A stretch of 20,339 nucleotides of DNA from UBA3305 sp002373555 (GTDB lineage Bacteria > Bacillota > Clostridia > Lachnospirales > Lachnospiraceae): assembly GCA_946612455.1 (NCBI GenBank), contig CAMOER010000042.1, forward strand, positions 1-20,339. The letters run 5' to 3'. The position numbers and the translations under genes were made by a program. A model generated the notes under the pieces. The model worked only from the letters and a program-made list of their open reading frames with translations. It did no database searches and was not told the origin of the DNA. Shown in pieces: positions 1 to 6,792 of this stretch (positions are counted from its first letter, which is position 1; every line of letters starts with the position of its first letter).

Positions 1-165
1 TCACTCTCATTTTTTATTTTTCTCTATTTAACTGATCAAATCTTTACTTTAATCCGGTTCCGTTGCTCCCGGTGCAGCCAATGTGGACATTCCGGGACGG
101 CTGTGGTAGACTTCCGAAATAGATAAACCGGACCGGGAACAGGTTCTGTCTGAGGGGAGATAGCG
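1..165. other. Leading non-coding stretch
   Basis: No convincing gene is seen here. The first 60 bases are AT-rich with runs of T; the rest is GC-rich and could be the 5' leader of the small gene that follows. I could not assign a promoter, riboswitch class or terminator. The upstream gene, if any, lies outside the window. Confidence 0.4.
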
Positions 166-408
166 GTGATGAAAATAAACGAACTGGAGAAGGAACTGCA
201 GCGGCCTTACGGAGCTGCAGAAGGAACGCGTGTTTTCCGCACAGTCCTGCCGGGCATCCTGGCCGACTTCCTGAAAATGTATAAAAAAGCGGCTGCGGAA
301 AGCACTGTACAGGAGGAGTATCATCTGGAGGACGGCAAAGGAACGATCGTCCTGTCCGCCGTAAAAACCGGCGGCGAGCCGGCAATCGAGGCTGCTTTCC
401 GGGCATGA
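166..408 (+). CDS. Small uncharacterised protein, 80 residues
   Basis: I do not recognise this protein. It is short, charged and apparently cytoplasmic, with no signal peptide or membrane segment. Its N-terminal half looks helical and rich in Lys and Glu (KINELEKELQ), and a short beta-like segment (GTIVLSAVKT) lies near the C-terminus. A purine-rich GAGGGGAGA at 152-160 serves as ribosome binding site. The start is either GTG at 166 or ATG at 169, and both fit the spacing. The esterase gene begins 64 bases after its stop with no terminator between them, so the two may be co-transcribed. Codon use resembles its neighbours, which supports a real gene, but the function is unknown. Confidence 0.6.
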   Translation: MMKINELEKELQRPYGAAEGTRVFRTVLPGILADFLKMYKKAAAESTVQEEYHLEDGKGTIVLSAVKTGGEPAIEAAFRA

Positions 409-472
409 GGGTGACTGTTCACCCCAGACAGCAAACAAAAAATCAAAACCAACTGAAGTGGAGGATAATACA

Positions 473-1264
473 ATGGCAAGCGGAAGAATGGAATTTCACG
501 CCGAGTCGATCATGCAGCATACGAACTTTACGTTCGTGCTGCCGAACGATGTGCATGTACCGGATATCAGGGATCTGCGGCATTATGACCGTCCGACAAA
601 ATCACTGATCCTGCTGCACGGCCTGACGGGGACCGACACGGACTGGCTGTACGGCGGCGTGGCGCAGGACATGGCAGTCCAGTACAATCTGGCGGTCTTC
701 ATGCCGACGACCGGGAACAGCTTCTACCTGGACAGAGGATATCTGGGCGGCAATTACTGCGAATTTATCGGAAAGGAACTGCCGGAATACATCCGGAAGG
801 TCTTCGGATTCTGCGAGAGCAGGGAGAACACGCTGATCGCAGGTCTTTCCATGGGCGGATTCGGTGCGCTGCATACGGCATTTGCATATCCGGACACGTT
901 TTCCGGATGCATCGCGCTCTCCTCTGCGCTGGTCTATAATGAGCTTGCCGGAAAAGGGAGAAGAGAAGATGATCCGATACCGCCGGCCATGGCCAGAGAT
1001 ATCTTCGGCGACACGATGAATATCCTGAAATCAGACAGAAATCCGGAATATCAGTATCAGCAGCTGAAGGAGAAAGGACAACAGCTTCCGAAGATCTACA
1101 TGGCGATCGGAACGGAGGACAGCCTTTACGCGGGGAATGTGAATTTCAGCCGCTTCCTGGAAGCGCAGAAGGCGGATTACCGGTTTGAGGACGGCCCCGG
1201 AAAGCATGATTGGATATTCTGGAACGAATATATCGACCGCGGTCTCGGATGGCTGCTGCAATAA
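473..1264 (+). CDS. EstA / esterase D-type serine esterase (alpha/beta hydrolase)
   Basis: This is a cytoplasmic esterase of the family that includes tributyrin esterase EstA and S-formylglutathione hydrolase; it hydrolyses short acyl esters, and the natural substrate cannot be read from sequence. Numbered from ATG 473 (263 residues), it shows an oxyanion segment LILLHGLTG (45-53), the nucleophile elbow GLSMGG with Ser126, a likely acid Asp216 in GTEDS, and a likely catalytic His245 in GKHDW. I prefer ATG 473 over the in-frame GTG at 458, because that GTG lies inside the ribosome binding site GTGGAGG (458-464), which sits 8 bases before ATG 473. The length is normal for the family and no signal peptide is visible. 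It follows the small 80-residue gene and ends just before a bidirectional terminator. Confidence 0.85.
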   Translation: MASGRMEFHAESIMQHTNFTFVLPNDVHVPDIRDLRHYDRPTKSLILLHGLTGTDTDWLYGGVAQDMAVQYNLAVFMPTTGNSFYLDRGYLGGNYCEFIGKELPEYIRKVFGFCESRENTLIAGLSMGGFGALHTAFAYPDTFSGCIALSSALVYNELAGKGRREDDPIPPAMARDIFGDTMNILKSDRNPEYQYQQLKEKGQQLPKIYMAIGTEDSLYAGNVNFSRFLEAQKADYRFEDGPGKHDWIFWNEYIDRGLGWLLQ

Positions 1265-1284
1265 GAACGCCGAAAAAAAAACGG

Positions 1285-1315
1285 CCGCACTGCCTTGATG
1301 CAGTGCGGTTTTTCT
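1285..1315. terminator. Bidirectional intrinsic terminator between convergent genes
   Basis: A perfect 9-bp stem, CCGCACTGC (1285-1293) with GCAGTGCGG (1300-1308), encloses a 6-base loop. It is followed on the plus strand by TTTTTCTTT and preceded by a run of A at 1273-1281, which supplies the U tract for the minus strand. It therefore serves both the esterase gene and the HD-domain gene, whose stop lies at 1321. Confidence 0.85.
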
Positions 1316-1320
1316 TTCTC

Positions 1321-1761
1321 TTAAGCTGCGATCTCACGGATCGAGCAGATCTTGTCTGCGGCCACCACGATCCATCCGGAGATATGCCGCGGCGGGATCA
1401 CGCAGATCGGCCACATATGCCGGCGGATCGTATTCTGAACGACAGCGTTCTCCCTGTATTCACTGCCGGCGATATCCGTGCCGCGTCTGGGATGCGCGTA
1501 TGCCTTTCTCCACGGGCGGCACTCCGCTACCCGGCTGTCTGTCATCCCGATATCGTGCAGAAGACTGCCGCGCACGACATCTTCGCAGGAAATGCTGAAG
1601 CCGTGCCGGTTGAGCCATCCGGCAATGCGGCATGCTTCGCCGGCGACATGCAGACTGTGCTCCGCAACGGTGCTTCTGTAGTGATGTGTCACGCCGTAGG
1701 CCTGGCGGAATCTGTCGGAAGCAAGAATATCCGAACCGTATTTTGTAATGTTTATATTCAA
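1321..1761 (-). CDS. HD-domain phosphohydrolase
   Basis: A small (146-residue) single-domain HD-superfamily metal-dependent phosphohydrolase. The metal-binding signature is visible: His35 in AEHSLHVA, then His69-Asp70 in LLHDIG. A later Asp in VAADKIC plausibly corresponds to the last Asp of the HD motif. Proteins of this type hydrolyse phosphate esters of nucleotides or related small molecules, and the substrate cannot be inferred here. The start is a TTG at 1761 (minus strand), chosen because AGGAG at 1769-1773 lies 7 bases upstream and no ATG fits better. The gene is divergent from the cbiL relic and convergent with the esterase, sharing the bidirectional terminator, so it is probably transcribed alone. 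Confidence 0.75.
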   Translation of the reverse strand: MNINITKYGSDILASDRFRQAYGVTHHYRSTVAEHSLHVAGEACRIAGWLNRHGFSISCEDVVRGSLLHDIGMTDSRVAECRPWRKAYAHPRRGTDIAGSEYRENAVVQNTIRRHMWPICVIPPRHISGWIVVAADKICSIREIAA

Positions 1762-1785
1762 ATCTGATCTCCTGTGGTAAAATGT

Positions 1786-1841
1786 GCCGGAGCACCGGCG
1801 TCACGGGATCGTGCTGCAGAACCTGCAGCCGGACCGTCCCG
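1786..1841. repeat. Cluster of short hairpins in the divergent intergenic region
   Basis: Two compact inverted repeats lie between the divergent HD-domain gene and the cbiL relic: GCCGG (1786-1790) with CCGGC (1795-1799), and a perfect 7-bp stem GCTGCAG (1813-1819) with CTGCAGC (1823-1829) around a 3-base loop. The second is bracketed by CGGGA (1804-1808) and TCCCG (1837-1841). They could be regulatory sites or RNA structure in either leader. No cobalamin-riboswitch B12-box was recognised. Confidence 0.4.
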
Positions 1842-1941
1842 GCGCATTAGAAATAACACAGATCCGGATGAAAAACAATCATGCCGGCGGTTTTTTTATA
1901 AAACTTTAACACATGCGGGTGCGCAGACAGGAAACAGAAAG

Positions 1942-2403
1942 ATGAACGGAATTCTGTATGGGATCGGCGTCGGGATCGGCGATCCAGCCGTGTACGCAAC
2001 ATTTTCCTATATCGCAAAGCAGGCGGAGCAGGACGGGATCGAAGTCCGTGTGATCAATGGAATCACTTCGTTCTGCGCCTGCGCGGCGGCCCTCGGGATC
2101 CCGCTTTGCGAAGGGAATGAGGAACTGCATGTGATCCCGGAGGCTGCAGGACTGGCAGACGCGCTTGCACTGCCGGGCACCAAAGTGCTGATGAAATGCG
2201 GCAGGAGGATCACCGAAGTCCGGCGGATCCTGCTGGAATGGGAGAGAAAGCGTGCGGCCGAAGGCAGAAAAGTCAGTATCTACGGCGTTTCCGAATGTGG
2301 TACGGAAAACGAGACGCTGTTCTATGGCGCAGCGCAGCTGCCGGAGGACGGAAGATATATGATGACGATTATTATAAAGGAAGAAGGAGCATCATGGCAG
2401 TAA
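1942..2403 (+). pseudogene. cbiL: Shortened relic of cobalt-precorrin-2 C20-methyltransferase (CbiL)
   Basis: The 153-residue product joins the extreme N-terminus of CbiL (LYGIGVGIGDP, residues 5-15, the glycine-rich SAM-binding start of tetrapyrrole methylases) directly to the segment that normally begins LGDPTVYST in the middle of the protein (here GDPAVYATFSYI). After that the family pattern continues to the end: ITSFCACAAALGIPL (41-55), EELHVIP (60-66), KVLMKCG (81-87), VSECG (116-120) and a C-terminal PEDGRYMMTIIIKE. CbiL is usually about 230-240 residues, so some 75-80 residues are missing with the frame kept. The start ATG 1942 follows a modest AGGAAA-type site; upstream in-frame codons look non-coding. 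The stop overlaps the glycosidase start. No other cobalamin gene lies in the window. It probably cannot methylate, but a remodelled function cannot be excluded. Confidence 0.75.
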
Positions 2404-3773
2404 ATACCCCGAAAACACTCAGAAATCAGATCATTTATTCCGTGTTCGTGCGGAATTACAGCGCAGAGGGAACGTTTGAAGAAGTCAGGAAGGATCTGGC
2501 GCGGATCCGGCGTCTTGGCACGGATATCCTCTGGCTCATGCCCATCCACCCGATCGGGGAGAAGAATCGAAAAGGTACGCTGGGATCGCCTTATGCGATC
2601 GCGGATTACCGGGCCGTGAATCCGGAATACGGTACGGAGGAGGATCTGCGGGCGCTGGTCTCCGACGCACATGCGCTCGGCATGAAGGTCATGATCGATG
2701 TGGTCTACAACCATACCTCGCCGGATTCCGTGCTGCAGGAAGAGCATCCCGAATGGTTCTTCCACAAGGAGGACGGCTCGTTCGGCAACAAGGTCGGAGA
2801 CTGGTGGGATGTGATCGATCTGGATTATGCCCATGAAGACCTGTGGGATTATCAGATCGAAACGCTCGTGCAATGGGCCGGGATCGTGGATGGATTCCGC
2901 TGCGATGTTGCCACCGTCGTCCCCGCAGCGTTCTGGGAAAAAGCAAGAAAAGCCGTGGCGGAGGTCCGCCCGGATGCAGTCTGGCTGGCGGAATCAGTGG
3001 AGACGGAATTCATCCGTTTTCTGCGTTCGCGAAGCATTCCGGCCTGGTCGGATGCCGAGCTCTATACAGCATTTGATCTGGAATATGAATACGATATCTA
3101 TGACGAATTTTACGGTTTCCTGAAGGGAGAAAGACCGCTTGCGGAATACTGCGCAGCCGTCAACCGGCAGGAATGCATGTATCCGGAAAATTACGGGAAG
3201 GCGAGATATCTGGAGAATCATGACCGGCCGCGGATCCGGTCTATCGTGCAGGATACGGGGATCCTGAAAAACTGGATGGCGCTGCAGTTCTTTCACAAGG
3301 GGACGGTGCTGCTCTATGCCGGACAGGAAGCGGGCTGCACGCATCAGCCGTCTCTTTTCGACAGGGATACGGTCGACTGGCAGGCGGAAGACGGGATCGA
3401 TCTTTCGGCGTATATCCGCAGGCTTTCAGAGATCAAGCATTTGCCGGTCTTCACGGACAGCTCCTACCGGATGACAGCCGTTTCCGGAAACATTGCCGCT
3501 GCGGTGCATACGGAAAACGAGTGGCTGCCGGATGAAAAGGAGGAGCGGAAAGGCGGCGCAGCTGCCGGCTTCTTCTGCCTGAAGGAAAATGAAGATGCCG
3601 CGGAGACGGAAGCATGCCGGATCGATCTTGCCGGGATCGGGACCGGCGACGGCAGGTGTCTTGCGGATCTCTTCGCAGACGGCGAATACAAAGAGCTGAT
3701 TAGCGGATCAACAGTGGCCGTTCATGACGGATGCCTGGATTTTCACGGCGATCCCGTCATTCTGCTTCGATAA
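2394..3773 (+). CDS. GH13 (alpha-amylase family) glycosidase
   Basis: A cytoplasmic glycoside hydrolase of the alpha-amylase family, acting on alpha-glucosidic bonds of oligosaccharides; exact specificity is not readable. Numbered from ATG 2394 (459 residues), the conserved regions appear in order: DVVYNH (102-107), GFRCDV with nucleophile Asp171, VWLAES with acid/base Glu200, and YLENHD with transition-state stabiliser Asp277. No signal peptide is present, so it probably acts on imported sugars. The C-terminal part is a beta-rich domain without a carbohydrate-binding module that I recognise. The start is set by AAGGAG at 2384-2389; upstream in-frame codons overlap the cbiL relic and are not CbiL-like in this frame. 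It overlaps the relic by 10 bases, suggesting coupled translation. Its 3' end overlaps the convergent LysR gene by 17 bases. Confidence 0.88.
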   Translation: MAVNTPKTLRNQIIYSVFVRNYSAEGTFEEVRKDLARIRRLGTDILWLMPIHPIGEKNRKGTLGSPYAIADYRAVNPEYGTEEDLRALVSDAHALGMKVMIDVVYNHTSPDSVLQEEHPEWFFHKEDGSFGNKVGDWWDVIDLDYAHEDLWDYQIETLVQWAGIVDGFRCDVATVVPAAFWEKARKAVAEVRPDAVWLAESVETEFIRFLRSRSIPAWSDAELYTAFDLEYEYDIYDEFYGFLKGERPLAEYCAAVNRQECMYPENYGKARYLENHDRPRIRSIVQDTGILKNWMALQFFHKGTVLLYAGQEAGCTHQPSLFDRDTVDWQAEDGIDLSAYIRRLSEIKHLPVFTDSSYRMTAVSGNIAAAVHTENEWLPDEKEERKGGAAAGFFCLKENEDAAETEACRIDLAGIGTGDGRCLADLFADGEYKELISGSTVAVHDGCLDFHGDPVILLR

Positions 3774-4722
3774 GCGGATGCGGGGAGGGCGCTGCATCTG
3801 TCATGTGGGATGTGAAGGCTTTGACCGCATTGGAAATGTAGCGGTTTTTCGGGAGAACGAGATCGAAGTGCCGGACCGTGTGCGGGGAATCGATCCGGAA
3901 GAACAGCATGCCGGCGTCAGCGCGTTTTACCAGCCGGTCGGGCACAAAGGAAGCACCCAGGCCTGCTTCACAAAGATGAAAACAGGTGGTCAGCTGTCCG
4001 GCCATCAGCCGGATCTTCGGGGAGATGTCCGCTTCGGCGAATACTTCCAGCGCACGGTCATGCAGGCCGTTTCCGGGTGTCAGGATCACAAAGGGAAGAT
4101 CCGCAAAATGACTGACGGAGACGGTGGGACAGTCCCTTCGCAGATGTCTGCCGGCCAGGATATCGCTGCCTGTGAGCGCAGCACACGCAGACTGTTCCGG
4201 GAAGCCCAGGCTCTTCGGCACGGCCAGCAGAATATGATCCGTAAAACAGGGGATCCGGAGGAAACGTTCTTCCGGGTCCTCTTCGCAGTTAAAGGTCAGG
4301 TCGATCGCATGGTCCGAGAGCATGGCCAGCAGAGAATCGGCACCGGCTTCGGCCAATTCCAGGCTGATCCCCGGATACTTTTCCGAGAAGGAAGCAAGAT
4401 ACGGCGGCAGGATGTGGGAGATGATATAGTGCGAGCCGCCGATCCGGAGCGCGCCGGTCTTCAGGCCCGAGAGGTCATTCAGCTGCATTTCCAGATCCTT
4501 TTCCAGTGCCCGGATCGCTTCATATTTTTCTATGTAGGCTTCCCCGGCGGCGGTCAGCGCGAGCGGCCGGCGCGAACGGTCGAACAGCGGCATGCCGATC
4601 CTCGCCTCGGTTTTGGAGACAGCGATGCTGAGTGCGGGCTGCGTCAGAAAAAGCTCTTTGGCAGCCTCGGAGAAACTGCCGGTCCTGTAGACGGTATAGA
4701 TATATTTCATTTCCTGTTCCAT
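3757..4722 (-). CDS. LysR-family transcriptional regulator
   Basis: A 321-residue LysR-type regulator. The N-terminal winged helix-turn-helix (about residues 1-60) has the family pattern: YTVYRTGSFSEAAKEL, TQPALSIAVSKTE, and LFDRSRRPLALTAAGE. Residues from about 90 to 300 form the ligand-binding domain. It is divergent from the UxaA-family dehydratase gene, the classic LysR arrangement, and the shared region of about 150 bp contains a perfect inverted repeat. It is therefore the likely local regulator of the dehydratase, probably responding to a sugar acid (inference). The start ATG at 4722 is preceded by an AGGGGA-type site. Its 3' end overlaps the end of the glycosidase gene by 17 bases, so the two transcripts are antisense there. 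Confidence 0.9.
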   Translation of the reverse strand: MEQEMKYIYTVYRTGSFSEAAKELFLTQPALSIAVSKTEARIGMPLFDRSRRPLALTAAGEAYIEKYEAIRALEKDLEMQLNDLSGLKTGALRIGGSHYIISHILPPYLASFSEKYPGISLELAEAGADSLLAMLSDHAIDLTFNCEEDPEERFLRIPCFTDHILLAVPKSLGFPEQSACAALTGSDILAGRHLRRDCPTVSVSHFADLPFVILTPGNGLHDRALEVFAEADISPKIRLMAGQLTTCFHLCEAGLGASFVPDRLVKRADAGMLFFRIDSPHTVRHFDLVLPKNRYISNAVKAFTSHMTDAAPSPHPLIEAE

Positions 4723-4767
4723 AATGCATTCCCCTGTCCTTTTATAAATCAGATTAATGCAAATATA

Positions 4768-4806
4768 AATATCATAAAATTGATTATATCAGGATGTTAT
4801 GATATT
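4768..4806. promoter_or_regulatory. Candidate LysR operator: perfect inverted repeat
   Basis: AATATCATAA (4768-4777) is repeated in perfect inverse as TTATGATATT (4797-4806) with 19 bases between. A second, nested palindrome TGAT-TAT-ATCA lies at 4781-4791. The repeat sits between the divergent LysR and dehydratase genes in a markedly AT-rich stretch. This is the usual place for a LysR regulator to bind, but binding is inferred. Confidence 0.6.
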
Positions 4807-4808
4807 GT
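4780..4808 (+). promoter_or_regulatory. Possible promoter of the UxaA-family dehydratase gene
   Basis: TTGATT (4780-4785) and TATTGT (4803-4808) are separated by 17 bases and lie about 70 bases before the start codon. Each matches the sigma-A consensus at four of six positions. The right arm of the inverted repeat overlaps the -10 hexamer, so a bound regulator could directly affect polymerase. Confidence 0.4.
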
Positions 4809-4876
4809 AAATGCAGATAAATCGATGAAAAGGATCATTGTAATTGATCCGGTGCTCAATAGAACAGGAGGAAGCA

Positions 4877-6388
4877 ATGACGATCAATGCTCTTTTAATG
4901 GATCCTGCGGATAATGTCGTGACCTGTGTAACGGAAGTGCATAAAGGCGAAGCGATCGTATTTAAGAAGGGGGACGAAGTATGTTCGCTTACGGCAGCGG
5001 ACGATATTCCCTACTGTCACAAGGCGGCTGTCACCGATCTGAAGAAGGGCGATCATGTCCTGAAATACGGCGAGAGTCTCGGAGAACTGTCTGCCGACGT
5101 ACAGACCGGCGGCTGGATCGCGGATCACAACCTTTTCAGTGTGCCCCGGGACTATGACGCCGAGCTGGCGAACGGCACCTTCTCCATGTGTGCAAAGCAG
5201 TCGGCCGGCGCACCGGATCTTGAGAGCTTCACTTTTATGGGATACCGCCGTGCGGAAGGCCGCCCCGGCATCCGCAACCATGTGCTCATTCTGCCGACCT
5301 GCGCCTGCGGAAGCGAATCCTGCCGGATCGTTGCGCAGCAGGTCAGAGGCGCTGTCAATATCGTTTTCAATACCGGCTGTTCCGATGTCGCTGCCAATAC
5401 CGCGATGAGCCAGAAGGTGCTGACCGGATTCGCGTGCAACCCGAATGTCTACGGCGTTGTCATCATCGGCCTCGGCTGCGAGACCGTTCCGCATAAAAAA
5501 CTGAAGGAGAAGATCCAGGCCAGGACGTCCAAGCCCGTTGTTTCCTTCGGGATCCAGGATGAAGGCGGCACGCTCAAGACGATCGAGAAGGCTGTCAGAG
5601 CCGCGCGGGATATGGCCGCGGAAGCTGCCATGCAGCAGAAGGAGCCTTTCCCGGCTTCGGAATTCTTCCTCGGCATCGAGTGCGGCGGATCGGATGCCAC
5701 CTCCGGCATTGCCTCCAATCCTGCGGTCGGAGAACTCAGCGATATCCTGGTCGACATGGGTGCGACATCCATGATGAGCGAATCCATCGAATGGATCGGC
5801 GGAGAGCATGTGCTGGCCAAGCGGGCGGCGGATGCAAAGATCCATGATGAGATCATCGAGGTCTGCCGTGCTTATGAGAAGCATCTGGAAGCAGCCGGTC
5901 AGGACTGCCGCGCTGGACAGCCGACCCCCGGAAACAAAGCCGGCGGTCTCTCCACGCTGGATGAGAAGAGCCTCGGCTGTATCCGCAAGGGCGGCACGAG
6001 ACCGATCGTGGAAGTGCTGGAGCAGGCGGCGCCGCCGACAAAGCGCGGTGCGATTGTGATGGATACCGCGGGATACGACATTTCTTCCGTGACCTCCATG
6101 GTCGCAGCGGGATGCCAGGCTGTGATCTTTACGACAGGCCGCGGAACGCCTACCGGCAATGCGATCGTACCCGTCCTGAAGGTAACGGCAAACGGCAGAA
6201 CCTACCGCAACATGGAAGACAATATGGACATCGACCTGAGCCCGATCGTCCGGGGCGAGAAGAGCATCCAGGAGATGGGCCGCGAGATGACCGGCGCGAT
6301 CATCGATATCTGCAACGGGAAAATGACGAAGGCGGAAGCATTCGGCTTCTCGGATATCGCGGTCGATCATGTATGCAGATATGTGTAA
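4877..6388 (+). CDS. UxaA-family sugar-acid dehydratase (altronate/galactarate dehydratase type)
   Basis: A 503-residue full-length member of the altronate/galactarate dehydratase family, which removes water from a sugar acid to give a 2-keto-3-deoxy acid. The N-terminal part (about 1-90) matches the SAF-type domain, and the rest is the catalytic domain. Visible signatures include FMGYRRAEGRPGIRNH, VVIIGLGCE, GIQDEGGTLKTIE, ECGGSDATSGI, PTPGNKAGGLSTL, VMDTAGYD and FTTGRGTPTGN, plus conserved cysteines likely involved in metal binding. I chose ATG 4877 because AGGAGG (4866-4871) lies 5 bases upstream; the upstream in-frame codons are AT-rich leader. The substrate (altronate, galactarate or another aldarate) cannot be settled. 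No other hexuronate-pathway gene lies beside it apart from the divergent LysR regulator. Confidence 0.88.
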   Translation: MTINALLMDPADNVVTCVTEVHKGEAIVFKKGDEVCSLTAADDIPYCHKAAVTDLKKGDHVLKYGESLGELSADVQTGGWIADHNLFSVPRDYDAELANGTFSMCAKQSAGAPDLESFTFMGYRRAEGRPGIRNHVLILPTCACGSESCRIVAQQVRGAVNIVFNTGCSDVAANTAMSQKVLTGFACNPNVYGVVIIGLGCETVPHKKLKEKIQARTSKPVVSFGIQDEGGTLKTIEKAVRAARDMAAEAAMQQKEPFPASEFFLGIECGGSDATSGIASNPAVGELSDILVDMGATSMMSESIEWIGGEHVLAKRAADAKIHDEIIEVCRAYEKHLEAAGQDCRAGQPTPGNKAGGLSTLDEKSLGCIRKGGTRPIVEVLEQAAPPTKRGAIVMDTAGYDISSVTSMVAAGCQAVIFTTGRGTPTGNAIVPVLKVTANGRTYRNMEDNMDIDLSPIVRGEKSIQEMGREMTGAIIDICNGKMTKAEAFGFSDIAVDHVCRYV

Positions 6389-6463
6389 CCTGCAGGTGTC
6401 CGAACCGCTGATATCTGCATTACTAACGAGATGATTTCTGTGCATCATTTGATCGTTGTAGAA

Positions 6464-6514
6464 AATTATGGTCTGGAATGTGCCTGAATGATCATTTTAG
6501 ATGTTATTATGGTC
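6464..6514. repeat. Inverse copies of the repeat core
   Basis: AATTATGGTCT at 6464-6474 is the exact reverse complement of AGACCATAATT in the tandem repeat block about 130 bp to the right, and the match continues as GGTCTG followed by GTGC. A shorter copy, ATTATGGTC, lies at 6506-6514. GCATTACT at 6417-6424 is the inverse of AGTAATGC in the right-hand block. Together these make a long, imperfect, interrupted inverted repeat. Confidence 0.6.
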
Positions 6515-6595
6515 CGGTATATGCTTTATTTCGCTTTGATGATACGGAAAATAGCGGGATAAAAGGATCCTAAAATGGAGCGAAATTGAAGATTG

Positions 6596-6700
6596 TGCAC
6601 AAAGAGCAGACCATAATTACGGCAGAAGTCAGTAATGCTGCACAACGAAGACCATAATTACAGCAGAAGTCAGTAATGCTGCACATGAGCAGACCATAAC
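6596..6700. repeat. About 2.5 tandem copies of a 41-42 bp repeat
   Basis: The unit contains AGACCATAATTAC, then GCAGAAGTCAGTAATGCT and a GCACA-containing junction. Copies begin (at AGACC) at 6608, 6649 and 6691, giving periods of 41 and 42 bp. The first two are nearly identical and the third stops after AGACCATAA. The block lies upstream of the alpha/beta hydrolase gene. It may be duplicated regulator-binding sites or the end of a decayed small mobile element. Confidence 0.85.
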
Positions 6701-6792
6701 CCCATAAACGACCAGTATGGCTTCAGCAGGAAGGCAAAGATGGGAACATTGAGGGCAGTAAAATAAAAATCAGCATCAAGGAGGAGAAGATC

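Larger units (their letters stand above)
6389..6792. other. 404-bp intergenic region with repeats
   Basis: No gene is seen. It is AT-richer than the flanking genes and holds the tandem repeats at 6596-6700 and inverse copies of the same core further left. The last 60 bases are the leader of the downstream hydrolase with an AAGGAGGAG ribosome binding site. A possible -10 TAAAAT lies at 6759-6764, but I found no good -35. Confidence 0.6.

Noticed and set aside
1774..1941. Longer N-terminus for the cbiL relic (start at 1774)
   Set aside because: The upstream codons run through hairpins and show no CbiL similarity; the family begins at the LYGIGVG segment just after ATG 1942.
2196..2393. Longer N-terminus for the GH13 glycosidase (start at 2196)
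   Set aside because: This stretch is the out-of-frame reading of the cbiL relic; GH13 similarity starts just after ATG 2394, which has its own ribosome binding site.
3724..4914. Open frame of 396 codons on the plus strand
   Set aside because: It is antisense to the LysR gene, which has clear family motifs; the product is Gly/Arg/Gln-rich and unrecognisable.
4895..6448. Long open frame (517 codons) on the minus strand
   Set aside because: It lies wholly antisense to the well-supported UxaA-family gene, has a composition (His, Arg, Asp-rich) typical of mirror frames in GC-rich genes, and resembles no family.
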